Below are positions 8,752 to 18,665 of a DNA stretch of 46,430 bases, one piece after another. How positions within the stretch are numbered: the stretch's first letter is position 1; each line of letters opens with the position of its first letter. The stretch covers positions 1-46,430 of the forward strand of contig JAGGDU010000033.1 of NCBI GenBank assembly GCA_018457135.1. The letters run 5' to 3'. The translations under genes were made by a program, and so were the position numbers. The DNA comes from Trichodesmium erythraeum GBRTRLIN201. Lineage in GTDB: Bacteria > Cyanobacteriota > Cyanobacteriia > Cyanobacteriales > Microcoleaceae. The notes beneath the pieces were generated by a model. The model ran no database searches, was not told the origin of the DNA, and worked only from the letters and a program-made list of their open reading frames with translations.

Positions 8752-10119
8752 ATGGAGGTAAAAAAACTCTTGAGTAAATTAGACTTAATTAGATTTTATA
8801 AAGCTTGTAATCCAAGCAAGACCTTGATAGTAGGAAATGCAGAAGATCAGCAATATTATATAGATTTTGCCAGTGTTAGAGGTAGCGATATAATTAAAGA
8901 ATTAGAAAGAACTATAATACTATTATCAGGAAATCAGCCGACTTGTCAACTATTTACAGGCCACATAGGTTGTGGTAAGTCTACCGAATTATTTCGACTT
9001 AAAGATAAATTAGAAAAACAAGGATATCATGTTGTTTACTTTGAGTCTTCAGAAGACTTAGATATGGGAGACGTAGATATTAGCGATATTTTGCTAGCGA
9101 TTGCTCGTCAAGTCAGTGAAAGCATGGAACAAGCTAAAATTCAAATCAAACCAAGTTACTTCCAAAAGTTATTTGGTGAAATATCAGAACTGTTACAAAC
9201 TCCCATAGAACTTTCCGCAGAAGCAGAGCTATCTGTTGGTATTGCTAAAATTACTGCTAAAACCAAAGATTCCCCTAAACTACGTTCTCAGTTAAGACAA
9301 TACCTCGAACCCCGAACTAGCACTATTCTAGAATCAATCAATCAAGAATTATTAGAACGTACCAATATAGAGCTCAAGAGACGAGATAAAAAAGGACTTG
9401 TTGTGATTGTTGATAATCTAGACCGTGTAGATAACTCACCCAAATCTTGGGGACGTACTCAACCAGAATATTTATTTGTAGACCGAGGCGAGCAACTCAA
9501 AAAACTCAACTGTCATGTCGTCTACACAATTCCTCTTACATTAATGTTCTCTAATGATTATGGCAGATTATCTAGTCGATTTGGAGTGAAACCAAAAATA
9601 TTACCAATGGTGCCTGTACAGATTAGGTCTAAAAAACCGACAATAGCCCCAAATGACTATGAGACAGGAATAAAATTATTACGAGAAATGGTATTAGCTA
9701 GAGCTTTTCCAGAAATACCATCCCAAAAACGTCTAGAATTTATTCCCGCTCTATTTGAAACTTCAGAAACCCTTGATAGACTTTGTCGAGTTAGTGGGGG
9801 TCACATGCGAAAACTGTTAATGTTGCTCTATAGTTGTCTGCAACAAGAAGATCCTCCTTTTTCTAGTGAATGTTTAGAAAATGTGATTCAGGAATATCGA
9901 GATGATCTAACTAGAGCTATTACTGTTGACGAATGGGAGTTGCTATTTAAAGTAGTACAAAATCAAAGAGTAACAGGAGAAGAAGAATGCCAAGCTTTAC
10001 TCAGAAGTATGTTTGTTTTTGAATATCGAGATCGGGATGGTCATTGGTTTGGAATTAATCCATTGTTGGCAGAAACTAAAAAATATGCTAGTTGGGTTAA
10101 TAGTAATTATCAGGAGTGA
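8752..10119 (+). CDS. AAA-like P-loop ATPase paired with STAND/WD40 protein
   Basis: The 455-residue protein is a soluble P-loop ATPase. Walker A is GHIGCGKS (about residues 70-77) and Walker B is GLVVIVDNLDRV (about 216-227). A sensor-like segment (CHVVYTIPLTLMF) follows, then a helical C-terminal part with SGGHMRKLLMLL, an arginine-containing region typical of AAA/STAND lids. No other enzymatic domain is seen. The next gene begins 126 bp downstream on the same strand, so the two are probably co-transcribed. ATG at 8752 has no ribosome binding site before it. GGAGG at 8754-8758 sits 11 nt before an in-frame TTG at 8770, which could be the true start and would trim six residues. Function is unknown; a regulatory or defence ATPase is inference. 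Confidence 0.85.
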   Translation: MEVKKLLSKLDLIRFYKACNPSKTLIVGNAEDQQYYIDFASVRGSDIIKELERTIILLSGNQPTCQLFTGHIGCGKSTELFRLKDKLEKQGYHVVYFESSEDLDMGDVDISDILLAIARQVSESMEQAKIQIKPSYFQKLFGEISELLQTPIELSAEAELSVGIAKITAKTKDSPKLRSQLRQYLEPRTSTILESINQELLERTNIELKRRDKKGLVVIVDNLDRVDNSPKSWGRTQPEYLFVDRGEQLKKLNCHVVYTIPLTLMFSNDYGRLSSRFGVKPKILPMVPVQIRSKKPTIAPNDYETGIKLLREMVLARAFPEIPSQKRLEFIPALFETSETLDRLCRVSGGHMRKLLMLLYSCLQQEDPPFSSECLENVIQEYRDDLTRAITVDEWELLFKVVQNQRVTGEEECQALLRSMFVFEYRDRDGHWFGINPLLAETKKYASWVNSNYQE

Positions 10120-10245
10120 GGGAATAGGGAATAGAGTTTTAAACTATATATGTATATATGTGAAATAATTTCCCGACATGACTGAGGGGGTCAAAGCTTT
10201 GCTCCAATAAAATCTTAATCTTAACTTTTGACTTTTAAATTTCCT

Positions 10246-13200
10246 ATGGAACCTTTAAAATATCCGGAAGAAAGTATTATTTATAATAAGCGATCGCTCA
10301 CAAGATTGATGAGATCTGTCACCATTTCTCAGGGACAGTTTTCGTTGATTTTAGCCTGCTGTAACTACCAACACTTCCAGCAAAGAATGATGATGGAAGT
10401 GAAAAAAATGTTATCAGTAGAACTGCAAGAAATAGTATTATCAAAAACTGTCACTACTCTTTATACAACTATCGATCAACAATTAGAAAAGTTCCCCGAA
10501 GCTCCTGCAGTAATGATCTTAAACTTAGATAAAGTAGAAGCAATAGATGAACTACTAATATCGACTAATCAGGTAAGAGACGAATTTAGGAAAAAATTTA
10601 GCTTTCCTCTAATTTTGTGGATTACAGATAAATTATTGGCTAAACTAATTAGATTAGCACCTGATTTTAAAAGTTGGGCAGCAGCTACAATTAAATTTGA
10701 GTTTGCGACTTCCGATTTAATACATTTACTAAAAATGGCAATAGATAGTTATTGGATAAATGAATCGGCAAATGAACAACAACAATTAATAAAATCATCA
10801 TCAAATTCTACAAAATATAATTTTTTAGTCCCTAGTTTTCTCGATCAATCTAATTGTTATTATGGTAAGAAGTTATCTCAAAATAAACATCAAGAAATTC
10901 AATTAGCTTTCAAAGATTTAAAAGAACGTGAACAGCATTTAGAAACAACTCTTAAAGCAAAGATAGAATTTATTATTGGTCGAGATTACTTCTATAACAA
11001 CAATATAGATTCTGCTCTCGAACATTATCAAGAAAGTCTAAATTTATGGGAGTATAAAATTGGGTCATTAGAGTATCCTAAATCATCAATAATTAGCGAG
11101 AGGTTTATCCTAGAACAAAAAGGAATAGTTTTATATAATATTGCCTTGTGTTATTATCTGCAATCTACCCAAAACCCCTTAGATAATTATCAAGAATTAG
11201 AAAAGGCAAAACTGAAGCTTGAAGAATCAAAACAACTTTTTGAAGAAGTGAATAATTTTGTCTTGGTAGCTGAGGTAATTACAACATTAGGACAAGCTAT
11301 AAAGCAGATGAAAGCTTGGGGAGAATTAGAAGCTATTGCCTTAGAAGGACTACAATTACATCACAAATATGGAAATGATTTACAAATAGCACAAGATTAT
11401 GGTTTTTTGGCAGAAGTTGCCCTACAAAAATCCAATTGGGTTGAGGCTCAGAAGCTATCTGAAAGAGCCCTTAATATTTTGTTTTATGCTAAAGATATAA
11501 CATTACCAACGGAAAAAAATAAATACCTGTTATTATTAGCAAAAAGTCTCAAAAATTTATATCGTCAAGCAGAAGCTATTGAGTATTTAGAAATTGCCGA
11601 GTTAACAGAGCAAGAGGCAATTAAAAATAGTTTGAAAACTCAGGAAAATAGAGACCCAAAACTTTACATTGAGCTGTTAACGGAGTTGGGATCACTTTAT
11701 TATAATCAAGGAAAATATTTACAAGCATTTCGCTTAAAAAAAGCTCAAAGAAAAATTGCGCATCAGTACGGACTTTTAGCTTTTATTGGCGCATCTCAGT
11801 TACAACCACAAAAACAAAGTTATATCAAAGAATCATTAGATTACCAAAATACTTTACCCTCAGAAATAACTGCTTCTGGTCGTCAAAAAGATATTAATAA
11901 TCTCCTGGAAAGAATAAGTCGAAATGACTGTAAATTAACAATTATTCATGGTCGTTCTGGTGTAGGAAAAAGTTCTTTAGTTAATGCTGGATTAATACCA
12001 GCTTTAAAAAATATTAGTATTTCAGCACGAGATACAGTACTAGTAGCAGTACAAAGATATAATGATTGGCTAGAAGTATTAGCATATTCTCTCAATAAAT
12101 CATTACAAAAAAAATGTAAGTTGCGAAATAATAATAATCTCTTCAAACTCAAAAAAGATTATATAAAAAATCAAGAATCAATTTTTTCTATAAGAGGAAA
12201 AAATTTGAATTCAGAAGTAGAAAAAACTTATGATTCTGAACTTAAAGATGAATTTCAGTGTATAGAATCATGTGTTATAGCTCAATTAAAAAACAATTCA
12301 GAGAATAATTTATTAACAGTAATAGTATTTGATCAATTTGAAGAATTTTTCTTTTTTAACAATAGTAGTGAAGATAGAGAAGTTTTCTACAGATTTATAT
12401 GTAATTGTCTAAACCTACCCTTTGTGAAAGTAATCTTATCTATGAGAGAAGATTATTTACATTATTTATTAGAATGGGACTTTATCAGCGATCTAGATGT
12501 TATTAATAATAATATCTTAGATAAAGATATCCGTTACCATTTAAGAGATTTTTCTAGAGAAGATGCTTATACTGTTATAGAATGTTTAACAAAGAGAGCT
12601 AAATTTAATTTAGAACCTCAATTGATTGATGTAATTGTTGATGGTTTAGCAGATGAAAAACAGCAAATTCGCCCAATAGAATTACAAGTAGTAGGAAGTC
12701 AACTGCAAGAAGAAAAACCTCAGATTCAAACTTTAGATCAATTTCAAAAAAAGTTTGACATTAATCCAAAAAAAGCGAAAGCAAAACTAATAAAAAATTT
12801 TTTAGAGCAAGTAATTATAGATTGTGGTCAGGAAAATGAAGAAGCTACTATGCAAGTTTTATTTGCACTAACTAATGATAATTTAACTAGAGCTACTCGT
12901 ACAAAAAAAGAGTTATTAGAAATAGTAAAAACATGTATAGAAACAAGTTTTTTAGTAAATGTTGATTCTAGTAAATTTGTCGAAAATCAAATTAATTATA
13001 ATGAAAAGATAGAAGGATTGCTAAATTTAATTTTAGAAATATTAGTAGATTCAGGATTATTATTTATTCGGCAAGAATGCAATGAAAAAAACTACCAGCT
13101 AGTTCACGATTATCTAGTAAAACCAATCCGTAAAAGGTTTGACTTAGAAAATAGATTACAGCAGGCTGAGGTAGAGATAAAAAATGCTGAAATTGCTAAA

Positions 13201-15822
13201 AACAAGGCAGAAACAGATAAAATAACTAGCCAAGCAAAACTAAATATACTTTTAAAACGACAACTAGCAGTAGCAATCCTGGGAATTATATTAATGTCAA
13301 TGTCAACTATTGCTACACTGGGTTTTTGGCAGAAAACAAGATTTCAAAAACAAGTAGCAACTGCTCAAAAAGAGCGTGCAGATATTAATAGCATGACTGC
13401 TTTTTCAGAAGCATTATTTTTTTCAGGTTATAAATTTGATGCTTTGATAGAAAGTATTAAAGCAGGTAAAAAATGGCAAAAGATAAAACAATTATTAGGA
13501 GAACAAAATCTCTCAAATGATACAGAATATCGAATTGCAGCTTCTCTTCAGCAAGCAGTTTATGGAGTGAACAAATATAACCATTTGGAAGGACATAATA
13601 ATATAGTTTGGAGTGTCATCTTTCATCCTGAAGGAAACTTAATTGCTTCTGCTAGTGCAGATAAAACTATTAAATTATGGAGTCGAGATGGCAAATTACA
13701 AAAAACTCTAACAAATCATAAAAATAGGGTGAGCAAAATTAGCTTTAGTTCGGATGGGAAATACTTGGCTTCAGCTTCCCATGATTCCACAGTTAAAATT
13801 TGGGATCTTCAGCAACTAGAAATGAAACCTCTATCTCTCAAGAGTCATAGTGATTCGGTGGTAACAATCAACTTTAGTCCGAATAATAAAATGTTAGCAT
13901 CAGGTTCACTTGACAAAACTATCAAAATTTGGAACTATACGGGCGTATTACTTAGAACAATTAGGACTAAATCAGTAGTTAAATGGGTTAGCTTTAGTCC
14001 AAATGGAAAAATGATTGCTGCTGCTAATGCAAATGGAACTGTACAGCTGTGGAATCTTAATGGGAAGCTTTTGAAAACCTTAAAACATGGAGCTGGAAAT
14101 CATAATTACCCAGTTTACAGTGCCAATTTTTCTCCTGACGGTAAGAGAATGGTGACAGCAAGCGGAGATCAAACAGTCAAAATTTGGCGTTTTTTCAGAA
14201 ATATACCGATTTTAGAAAAAACAATAACAGGACACAAAAAACAAGTTATCAATGCCAGTTTTTCTCCTGATGGAAAAATAATAGCTTCCTCTAGTACAGA
14301 CAAAACTATCAAAGTTTGGCAGCTAGACGGAACCCTCTTGAAAACTTTTTCGGGTCATGGAGACACAGTTACTCAGGTTACTTTCAGTCCTGATGGCGAA
14401 ACTCTGGCTTCAGCTAGCTATGATAAAACTATTAAGTTCTGGAGTCTCAAAAACGATTCTCTAAATGTTCTACAAGGTCATAAACATAGAGTTCTTGGTG
14501 TGAGTTTCAGTCCAGATGGTCAAATCTTGGCTTCTGCATCTCAAGACAATACTATTAAATTGTGGAGTCCCACAGGTAAGTTATTAAATAATCTTGAGGG
14601 GCATACTGATAGAGTAGCAAGTGTTAGTTTTAGCTCAGATGCTCAGATTCTTGCTTCTGGTAGTTATGATAATACAGTAAAGTTATGGTACCTCAATTCT
14701 CCAAATCAAATCTGGAACTGGAAATTCCTTGAAGATCCTAAAAGTTGGCAATTGTTAGGCAAAAATCATCAGCTTTTTACTCTCAAGAATGAAAAAAACA
14801 AGTTATATTTAGTAGAACAGGTAAAGTTTTTAGAGAATTTTTTGTCAACTAATTTAAATTGTTTTCTAAATGCGAGGAGTTTTTGTCTTGTTCCCTGGGG
14901 AAAAATTACTTCCTTCTTTCCTAGAAATTTTTCTTTACTGCCACGTCAGTTTCTTGAAGAACTAAAATACCAAAGTTGGTTTGAGATCGCTGCCGATAAT
15001 CAAGTAAAAGTTCAATGTAGACTTCTACAGTGCTTGCAAAATGAGATCATAACTGTTGGTGTTGATTGGAATTGGAACACAGATGATTACTTGATTGATT
15101 TTACCTCTAAAAGTATTAATCTTATAGGACATACTGATAGTTTGCTGAGTGTTAGCTTTAGTCCAAATAATCAAGTTATTGCTTCTAGTGGCAAAGACAA
15201 AACGATAAGGTTGTGGAACCGGGAAGGTAAGCTGCTGAAAACTTTAGTTGGACATAATGAATGGGTTAGTAGTGTCAGTTTTAGTCCTGATGGCAAAATA
15301 CTCGCTTCTGCTAGCGATGATGGCACCGTCAAACTATGGACTCAAAAAGGTGTGCTTTTAAAAACTATTAATGCTCATAGTGGTTGGGTTTTGGGGGTAA
15401 GTTTTAGTCCAAATGGTCAGGCGATCGCTACAGCAAGTTATGATAATACGGTTAAGCTTTGGAGTCTTGACGGTGAGTTGCTCAGAACTTTTTTGAAGGG
15501 TGCTAGCGATAGTGTTACCAGTGTGAGTTTTAGTCCGGATGGTCAGGCCATTGCTTCATCTAGTTATGATGGTAAGGTTAAGCTCTGGAGTCTTTATGAT
15601 GGTAGTTTATTAAAAACTTTGAACGGTCATCAGGATAGTGTGATGAGTGTAAGTTTTAGTCCTGATGGTAAGTTGTTAGCTTCTGGTAGTAGAGATAAAA
15701 CTGTAATTTTGTGGGATTTGGCTTTGGATAGTTTGTTAGATCAAGGTTGTAGTTGGGTTCGTGATTATTTACGGACTAACCCTCATGTTTCTCAGAGTGA
15801 TCGGCAACTTTGTGAAAAATAA
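10246..15822 (+). CDS. giant TPR / nSTAND NTPase / WD40 repeat protein
   Basis: Residue numbers count from ATG 10246, preferred over an upstream in-frame TTG. Residues 1-200 look like an NTPase fold without Walker A (QGQFSLILACCNY, then FPLILWITDKLLAKLIRLAP). TPR-like helices fill about 230-515. An nSTAND-type NTPase follows, with Walker A HGRSGVGKSS near 568-577, Walker B VIVFDQFEEF near 692-701, and LVHDYLVKPIRKRF near 950. A lysine-rich coiled coil precedes one membrane segment at about 1005-1028. I count 14 WD40 repeats (about 1112-1826) in groups of nine and five, separated by an insert of about 140 residues; 14 would give two seven-bladed propellers. The end, GCSWVRDYLRTNPHVSQSD, is a common C-terminus of cyanobacterial WD40 proteins. 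Probably a signalling or conflict-type STAND protein; its trigger is unknown. Confidence 0.9.
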   Translation: MEPLKYPEESIIYNKRSLTRLMRSVTISQGQFSLILACCNYQHFQQRMMMEVKKMLSVELQEIVLSKTVTTLYTTIDQQLEKFPEAPAVMILNLDKVEAIDELLISTNQVRDEFRKKFSFPLILWITDKLLAKLIRLAPDFKSWAAATIKFEFATSDLIHLLKMAIDSYWINESANEQQQLIKSSSNSTKYNFLVPSFLDQSNCYYGKKLSQNKHQEIQLAFKDLKEREQHLETTLKAKIEFIIGRDYFYNNNIDSALEHYQESLNLWEYKIGSLEYPKSSIISERFILEQKGIVLYNIALCYYLQSTQNPLDNYQELEKAKLKLEESKQLFEEVNNFVLVAEVITTLGQAIKQMKAWGELEAIALEGLQLHHKYGNDLQIAQDYGFLAEVALQKSNWVEAQKLSERALNILFYAKDITLPTEKNKYLLLLAKSLKNLYRQAEAIEYLEIAELTEQEAIKNSLKTQENRDPKLYIELLTELGSLYYNQGKYLQAFRLKKAQRKIAHQYGLLAFIGASQLQPQKQSYIKESLDYQNTLPSEITASGRQKDINNLLERISRNDCKLTIIHGRSGVGKSSLVNAGLIPALKNISISARDTVLVAVQRYNDWLEVLAYSLNKSLQKKCKLRNNNNLFKLKKDYIKNQESIFSIRGKNLNSEVEKTYDSELKDEFQCIESCVIAQLKNNSENNLLTVIVFDQFEEFFFFNNSSEDREVFYRFICNCLNLPFVKVILSMREDYLHYLLEWDFISDLDVINNNILDKDIRYHLRDFSREDAYTVIECLTKRAKFNLEPQLIDVIVDGLADEKQQIRPIELQVVGSQLQEEKPQIQTLDQFQKKFDINPKKAKAKLIKNFLEQVIIDCGQENEEATMQVLFALTNDNLTRATRTKKELLEIVKTCIETSFLVNVDSSKFVENQINYNEKIEGLLNLILEILVDSGLLFIRQECNEKNYQLVHDYLVKPIRKRFDLENRLQQAEVEIKNAEIAKNKAETDKITSQAKLNILLKRQLAVAILGIILMSMSTIATLGFWQKTRFQKQVATAQKERADINSMTAFSEALFFSGYKFDALIESIKAGKKWQKIKQLLGEQNLSNDTEYRIAASLQQAVYGVNKYNHLEGHNNIVWSVIFHPEGNLIASASADKTIKLWSRDGKLQKTLTNHKNRVSKISFSSDGKYLASASHDSTVKIWDLQQLEMKPLSLKSHSDSVVTINFSPNNKMLASGSLDKTIKIWNYTGVLLRTIRTKSVVKWVSFSPNGKMIAAANANGTVQLWNLNGKLLKTLKHGAGNHNYPVYSANFSPDGKRMVTASGDQTVKIWRFFRNIPILEKTITGHKKQVINASFSPDGKIIASSSTDKTIKVWQLDGTLLKTFSGHGDTVTQVTFSPDGETLASASYDKTIKFWSLKNDSLNVLQGHKHRVLGVSFSPDGQILASASQDNTIKLWSPTGKLLNNLEGHTDRVASVSFSSDAQILASGSYDNTVKLWYLNSPNQIWNWKFLEDPKSWQLLGKNHQLFTLKNEKNKLYLVEQVKFLENFLSTNLNCFLNARSFCLVPWGKITSFFPRNFSLLPRQFLEELKYQSWFEIAADNQVKVQCRLLQCLQNEIITVGVDWNWNTDDYLIDFTSKSINLIGHTDSLLSVSFSPNNQVIASSGKDKTIRLWNREGKLLKTLVGHNEWVSSVSFSPDGKILASASDDGTVKLWTQKGVLLKTINAHSGWVLGVSFSPNGQAIATASYDNTVKLWSLDGELLRTFLKGASDSVTSVSFSPDGQAIASSSYDGKVKLWSLYDGSLLKTLNGHQDSVMSVSFSPDGKLLASGSRDKTVILWDLALDSLLDQGCSWVRDYLRTNPHVSQSDRQLCEK

Positions 15823-15994
15823 AATTATGGGGAATAGAGAATGAAAATTAGTATTTAACTGTCAGGTGTTTATAACTTATAGCTCAAAGTGCACTCTAGA
15901 AAAGGGGTTAAAAAATAATGTTTAATATGGCATCATTTGTGTATAGAATTAATTCACAATGAAAACTACTGCTCCTGACCATAATTCTGGTAGC
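15823..15994. other. short spacer after WD40 gene
   Basis: No gene or clear terminator is seen between the stop of the WD40 gene and the decayed transposase. Confidence 0.4.
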
Positions 15995-16440
15995 AAAAAA
16001 TGTTCAATAAATAGAATGAAGTTCTTTATTATCTATTGAATTATTTATTGTCATTAGTGCTACTGCTTATTTCATATTTGTTACAGCAATTACTTTAACT
16101 TTTTGACCTTGATAAAATACCTTATTTTCATATATCCTAGTTTTCTTAGCATGAGCATGCATCAGTTCTTGTTAAACCAGAATTATACGAGTTTCATCTA
16201 TAAATACTAAATTTTCTGTACTAAATTTTATGGGTCTATATATTTTACCAATTTTTTCTTCTTCTTCTCTCAATTTTTTTACTTTTTCTCTCCTAGCTTG
16301 GCTAATAAAGTAATAGTCGTTGTTATCTATTGATAAATGAAACCTCTTTACAATTTCTCAAGTACTTGCTGTTAGTATCTTTATTGGAGCGATCGCCAGC
16401 TCTTCCAAATAGTAATTCTAGATAGTGATTTTTTATGTGA
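15995..16440 (-). pseudogene. IS630-family transposase fragment
   Basis: On the minus strand, frames carry ISQARREKVKKLREEEEKIG, ENLVFIDETRIILV, HAKKTRIYENKVFYQGQKVK and ALMTINNSIDNKELHSIY. These correspond to the first catalytic Asp (FIDE) and the following core of an IS630 transposase. Stops interrupt it after IILV and after AVTNMK, and the C-terminal catalytic part is missing. It is a different, more decayed copy than the one at 7321. Together the two bracket the NTPase/WD40 gene pair. Confidence 0.75.
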
Positions 16441-17200
16441 TGAATAAGTATAATACTATTTCTCAAAAAATTTTGCTATAGTCAAATTTTCTATTTCTAA
16501 ATACTATTTATTGATGCAGTTTTTCTTTGGTAAAAACCTCTGTTATTTTTCTAGTTATTTTTACTACCTTCCAAAAATAGAATAGCATTACTTTTGAGAA
16601 ACAGTATTATAACAATTTTAGAAGTGGCTGCTGTAGAAAAAATAATATCAGGCAATGGTTTTTAGATGCTCATTTGTAATATTTTTTTTCAAAATAGTAT
16701 TAGACCTCTCCAAAAATGCCAATTTTAGAACGGTGGGGCAAGGGTTTGAGAACCCTTTCTGGAGATGTCTATTACAGACAGTTGCTATTCACTTTTACTA
16801 CTTTTACAATTTTTTTTATGATTTTATTTTCCTGTATAAAGTATAATATTTAACAATATAAATACTCTGATTTTTAATCAAAACAAAGCACCTTTTTTTT
16901 GAATAACTTTTTCATAATATGAATTTTTATCATGATACTCCAAATATTTTTATTATCCTGATTAAATATAATACAAATATTCTTTTTGAGATATTTTTCA
17001 ATTCTCTTTCTTGACTAAATCAAACACTATATGGATTATTTTTTTGTGTTAAGTATTTCCCCACCTTAATATCCTTTACCCCCTTAATTTTTTTTATTTT
17101 GCCAACTTTTTTTGTTATTTTTTTGAATAAAATGTGATTATATAACTGCATTTTTTTCTTTATTCTTCCTTCTACCTTCAAATAATAGTTAACAAGTGAA
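16441..17200. other. gene-free, very AT-rich stretch
   Basis: Long T-runs and low-complexity AT-rich sequence with no credible gene. A 63-codon open frame at 16655 has biased, Phe-rich composition and no ribosome binding site. The rsmG promoter should lie near the right end. Confidence 0.5.
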
Positions 17201-17968
17201 ATGAACGATAATAATATACAAGTTTTACCAGAAATGAGTTCGGTTTGGCAGGAAACATTAAATTGGCAGCCAACAGTAGAGCAAAAACAACAATTTCAGA
17301 AACTTTATGAGTTAATTATTCTAGGAAATAAAAAGTTAAATTTAACTAGAATTACTAAACCCGAAGAGTTTTGGGAAAAACATCTTTGGGATTCCCTGAG
17401 AGGAATTAAATTTATCTTAGAAAATAAAATACATTGGTCAGAAGAAAAAAAGGTTATTGATATTGGAACAGGTGCTGGTTTTCCAGGATTACTAGTTGCA
17501 ATTATCCTACCTCAATATGCTGTTACTTTACTAGATTCAACCCGCAAAAAAATTAGTTTTATTGAAAATATTTTAACAGATTTAAACATCAAAAATGCTT
17601 TAACTATAACTAATAGAGTTGAACAAATTGGTCGTCTCTTTAAATATAGAGAAACTTATGATATTGGTCTTTTGAGGGCTGTTGCATCTACAGTAGTATG
17701 TGCTGAATATGCTTTGCCATTACTAAAAATAGGTGGAATTGCAATTTTGTATCGAGGAAATATAACAACTGATGAACAGGCTAATTTACCAGAAGTTGTC
17801 AAACTTTTGGGAGGCAAAATAGAAAGGATTGAGGAATTTAAAACTCCCTTAAGTAATAGTATTCGTAATTGTATATATTTACGGAAAGTAGGTAAAACTC
17901 CAATAAATTATCCGCGTTCAGTTGGTGTGCCTAATCAAAAACCTTTACTTAGTTTAAAAAAAATCTAA
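17201..17968 (+). CDS. rsmG: 16S rRNA (guanine-527-N7)-methyltransferase
   Basis: RsmG (GidB) methylates N7 of G527 in 16S rRNA near the decoding site; loss is linked to low-level streptomycin resistance in other bacteria. The 255-residue protein shows the family's N-terminal pattern (NKKLNLTRI, then FWEKHLWDSL) and the SAM-binding loop VIDIGTGAGFPGLLVAI at about 85-101. Further on come LLDSTRKKISFIEN and the conserved RAVA followed by YALPLLKIGG. Length is close to normal, with a slightly long basic tail. ATG at 17201 is the only sensible start. The gene stands alone between long non-coding stretches. Confidence 0.95.
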   Translation: MNDNNIQVLPEMSSVWQETLNWQPTVEQKQQFQKLYELIILGNKKLNLTRITKPEEFWEKHLWDSLRGIKFILENKIHWSEEKKVIDIGTGAGFPGLLVAIILPQYAVTLLDSTRKKISFIENILTDLNIKNALTITNRVEQIGRLFKYRETYDIGLLRAVASTVVCAEYALPLLKIGGIAILYRGNITTDEQANLPEVVKLLGGKIERIEEFKTPLSNSIRNCIYLRKVGKTPINYPRSVGVPNQKPLLSLKKI

Positions 17969-18665
17969 AAATTTGCTAATATTATGTCTGCTTAAATATT
18001 CATCATATTTGTGAATATAAGTAATACCAATTTGAAAAAAATTTCTACATATTATTGCTTGGGTAGGTTGGGGATTAGAGTAAAATTAAGAATAATATAT
18101 AATTAGTAATTATGCTAAATTCAGTGCACGAATGGAGGCTTATTGCTTACTAAATATTATTGGTTGGGTAGGTTGGGAATTAGAGTAAAATTAAGAATAA
18201 TATATAATTAGTAATTATGCTAAATTCAGTGAACGAAGGGAGACTTATTGCTTAGGTAAGGAAGAATAGTGAAAAAGATTTAGAAAAACCAGCTTTTTAT
18301 AACCTAATTTAGTATTATTTATTAGCAGCATTATACTATATAGGCTTTAAATATAAACCATATTTAATCATAACATTGGTGTTAAAAAAAATGTATTCAA
18401 CAGATAAAATAATTATCTAAAATTATCATTTACTATAAGTAGGTAGGCATCAAAAAAACTTAGCTATATTAATATTTATACACTAACGATAAACTACTCC
18501 ACACAGGTAACTTGAGGTAAATTTACATCTTCTTAAATAGGGATAAATTTAAGACCAATTACTTAGTATTTCTGTAATCTATAAGGTATAGAAATATCTC
18601 CCGTCAGAAAATTATCTAACGAGAGATTAGTTAAATTTAAATATAAAAATAGGTTTTTTTAGACT
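17969..18665. other. gene-free stretch holding a 104-bp tandem duplication
   Basis: No gene is seen. The main structure is the two-copy repeat at 18051-18254. The remainder is AT-rich spacer between the convergent rsmG and ArsC-like genes; no strong terminator hairpin was found. Confidence 0.5.
18051..18254. repeat. 104-bp tandem duplication
   Basis: GGGTAGGTTGGG begins at 18061 and again at 18165. About 100 bp around each are nearly identical, including AATTAGTAATTATGCTAAAT and a GxGAxxCTTATTGCTTA end. Differences include GTGCACGAATGG versus GTGAACGAAGGG. The unit is not coding and not part of a CRISPR-like array. Confidence 0.9.

Noticed and set aside
16655-16846. 63-codon open frame rich in Phe and Tyr
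   Set aside because: Low-complexity AT-rich sequence with no ribosome binding site and no family resemblance.
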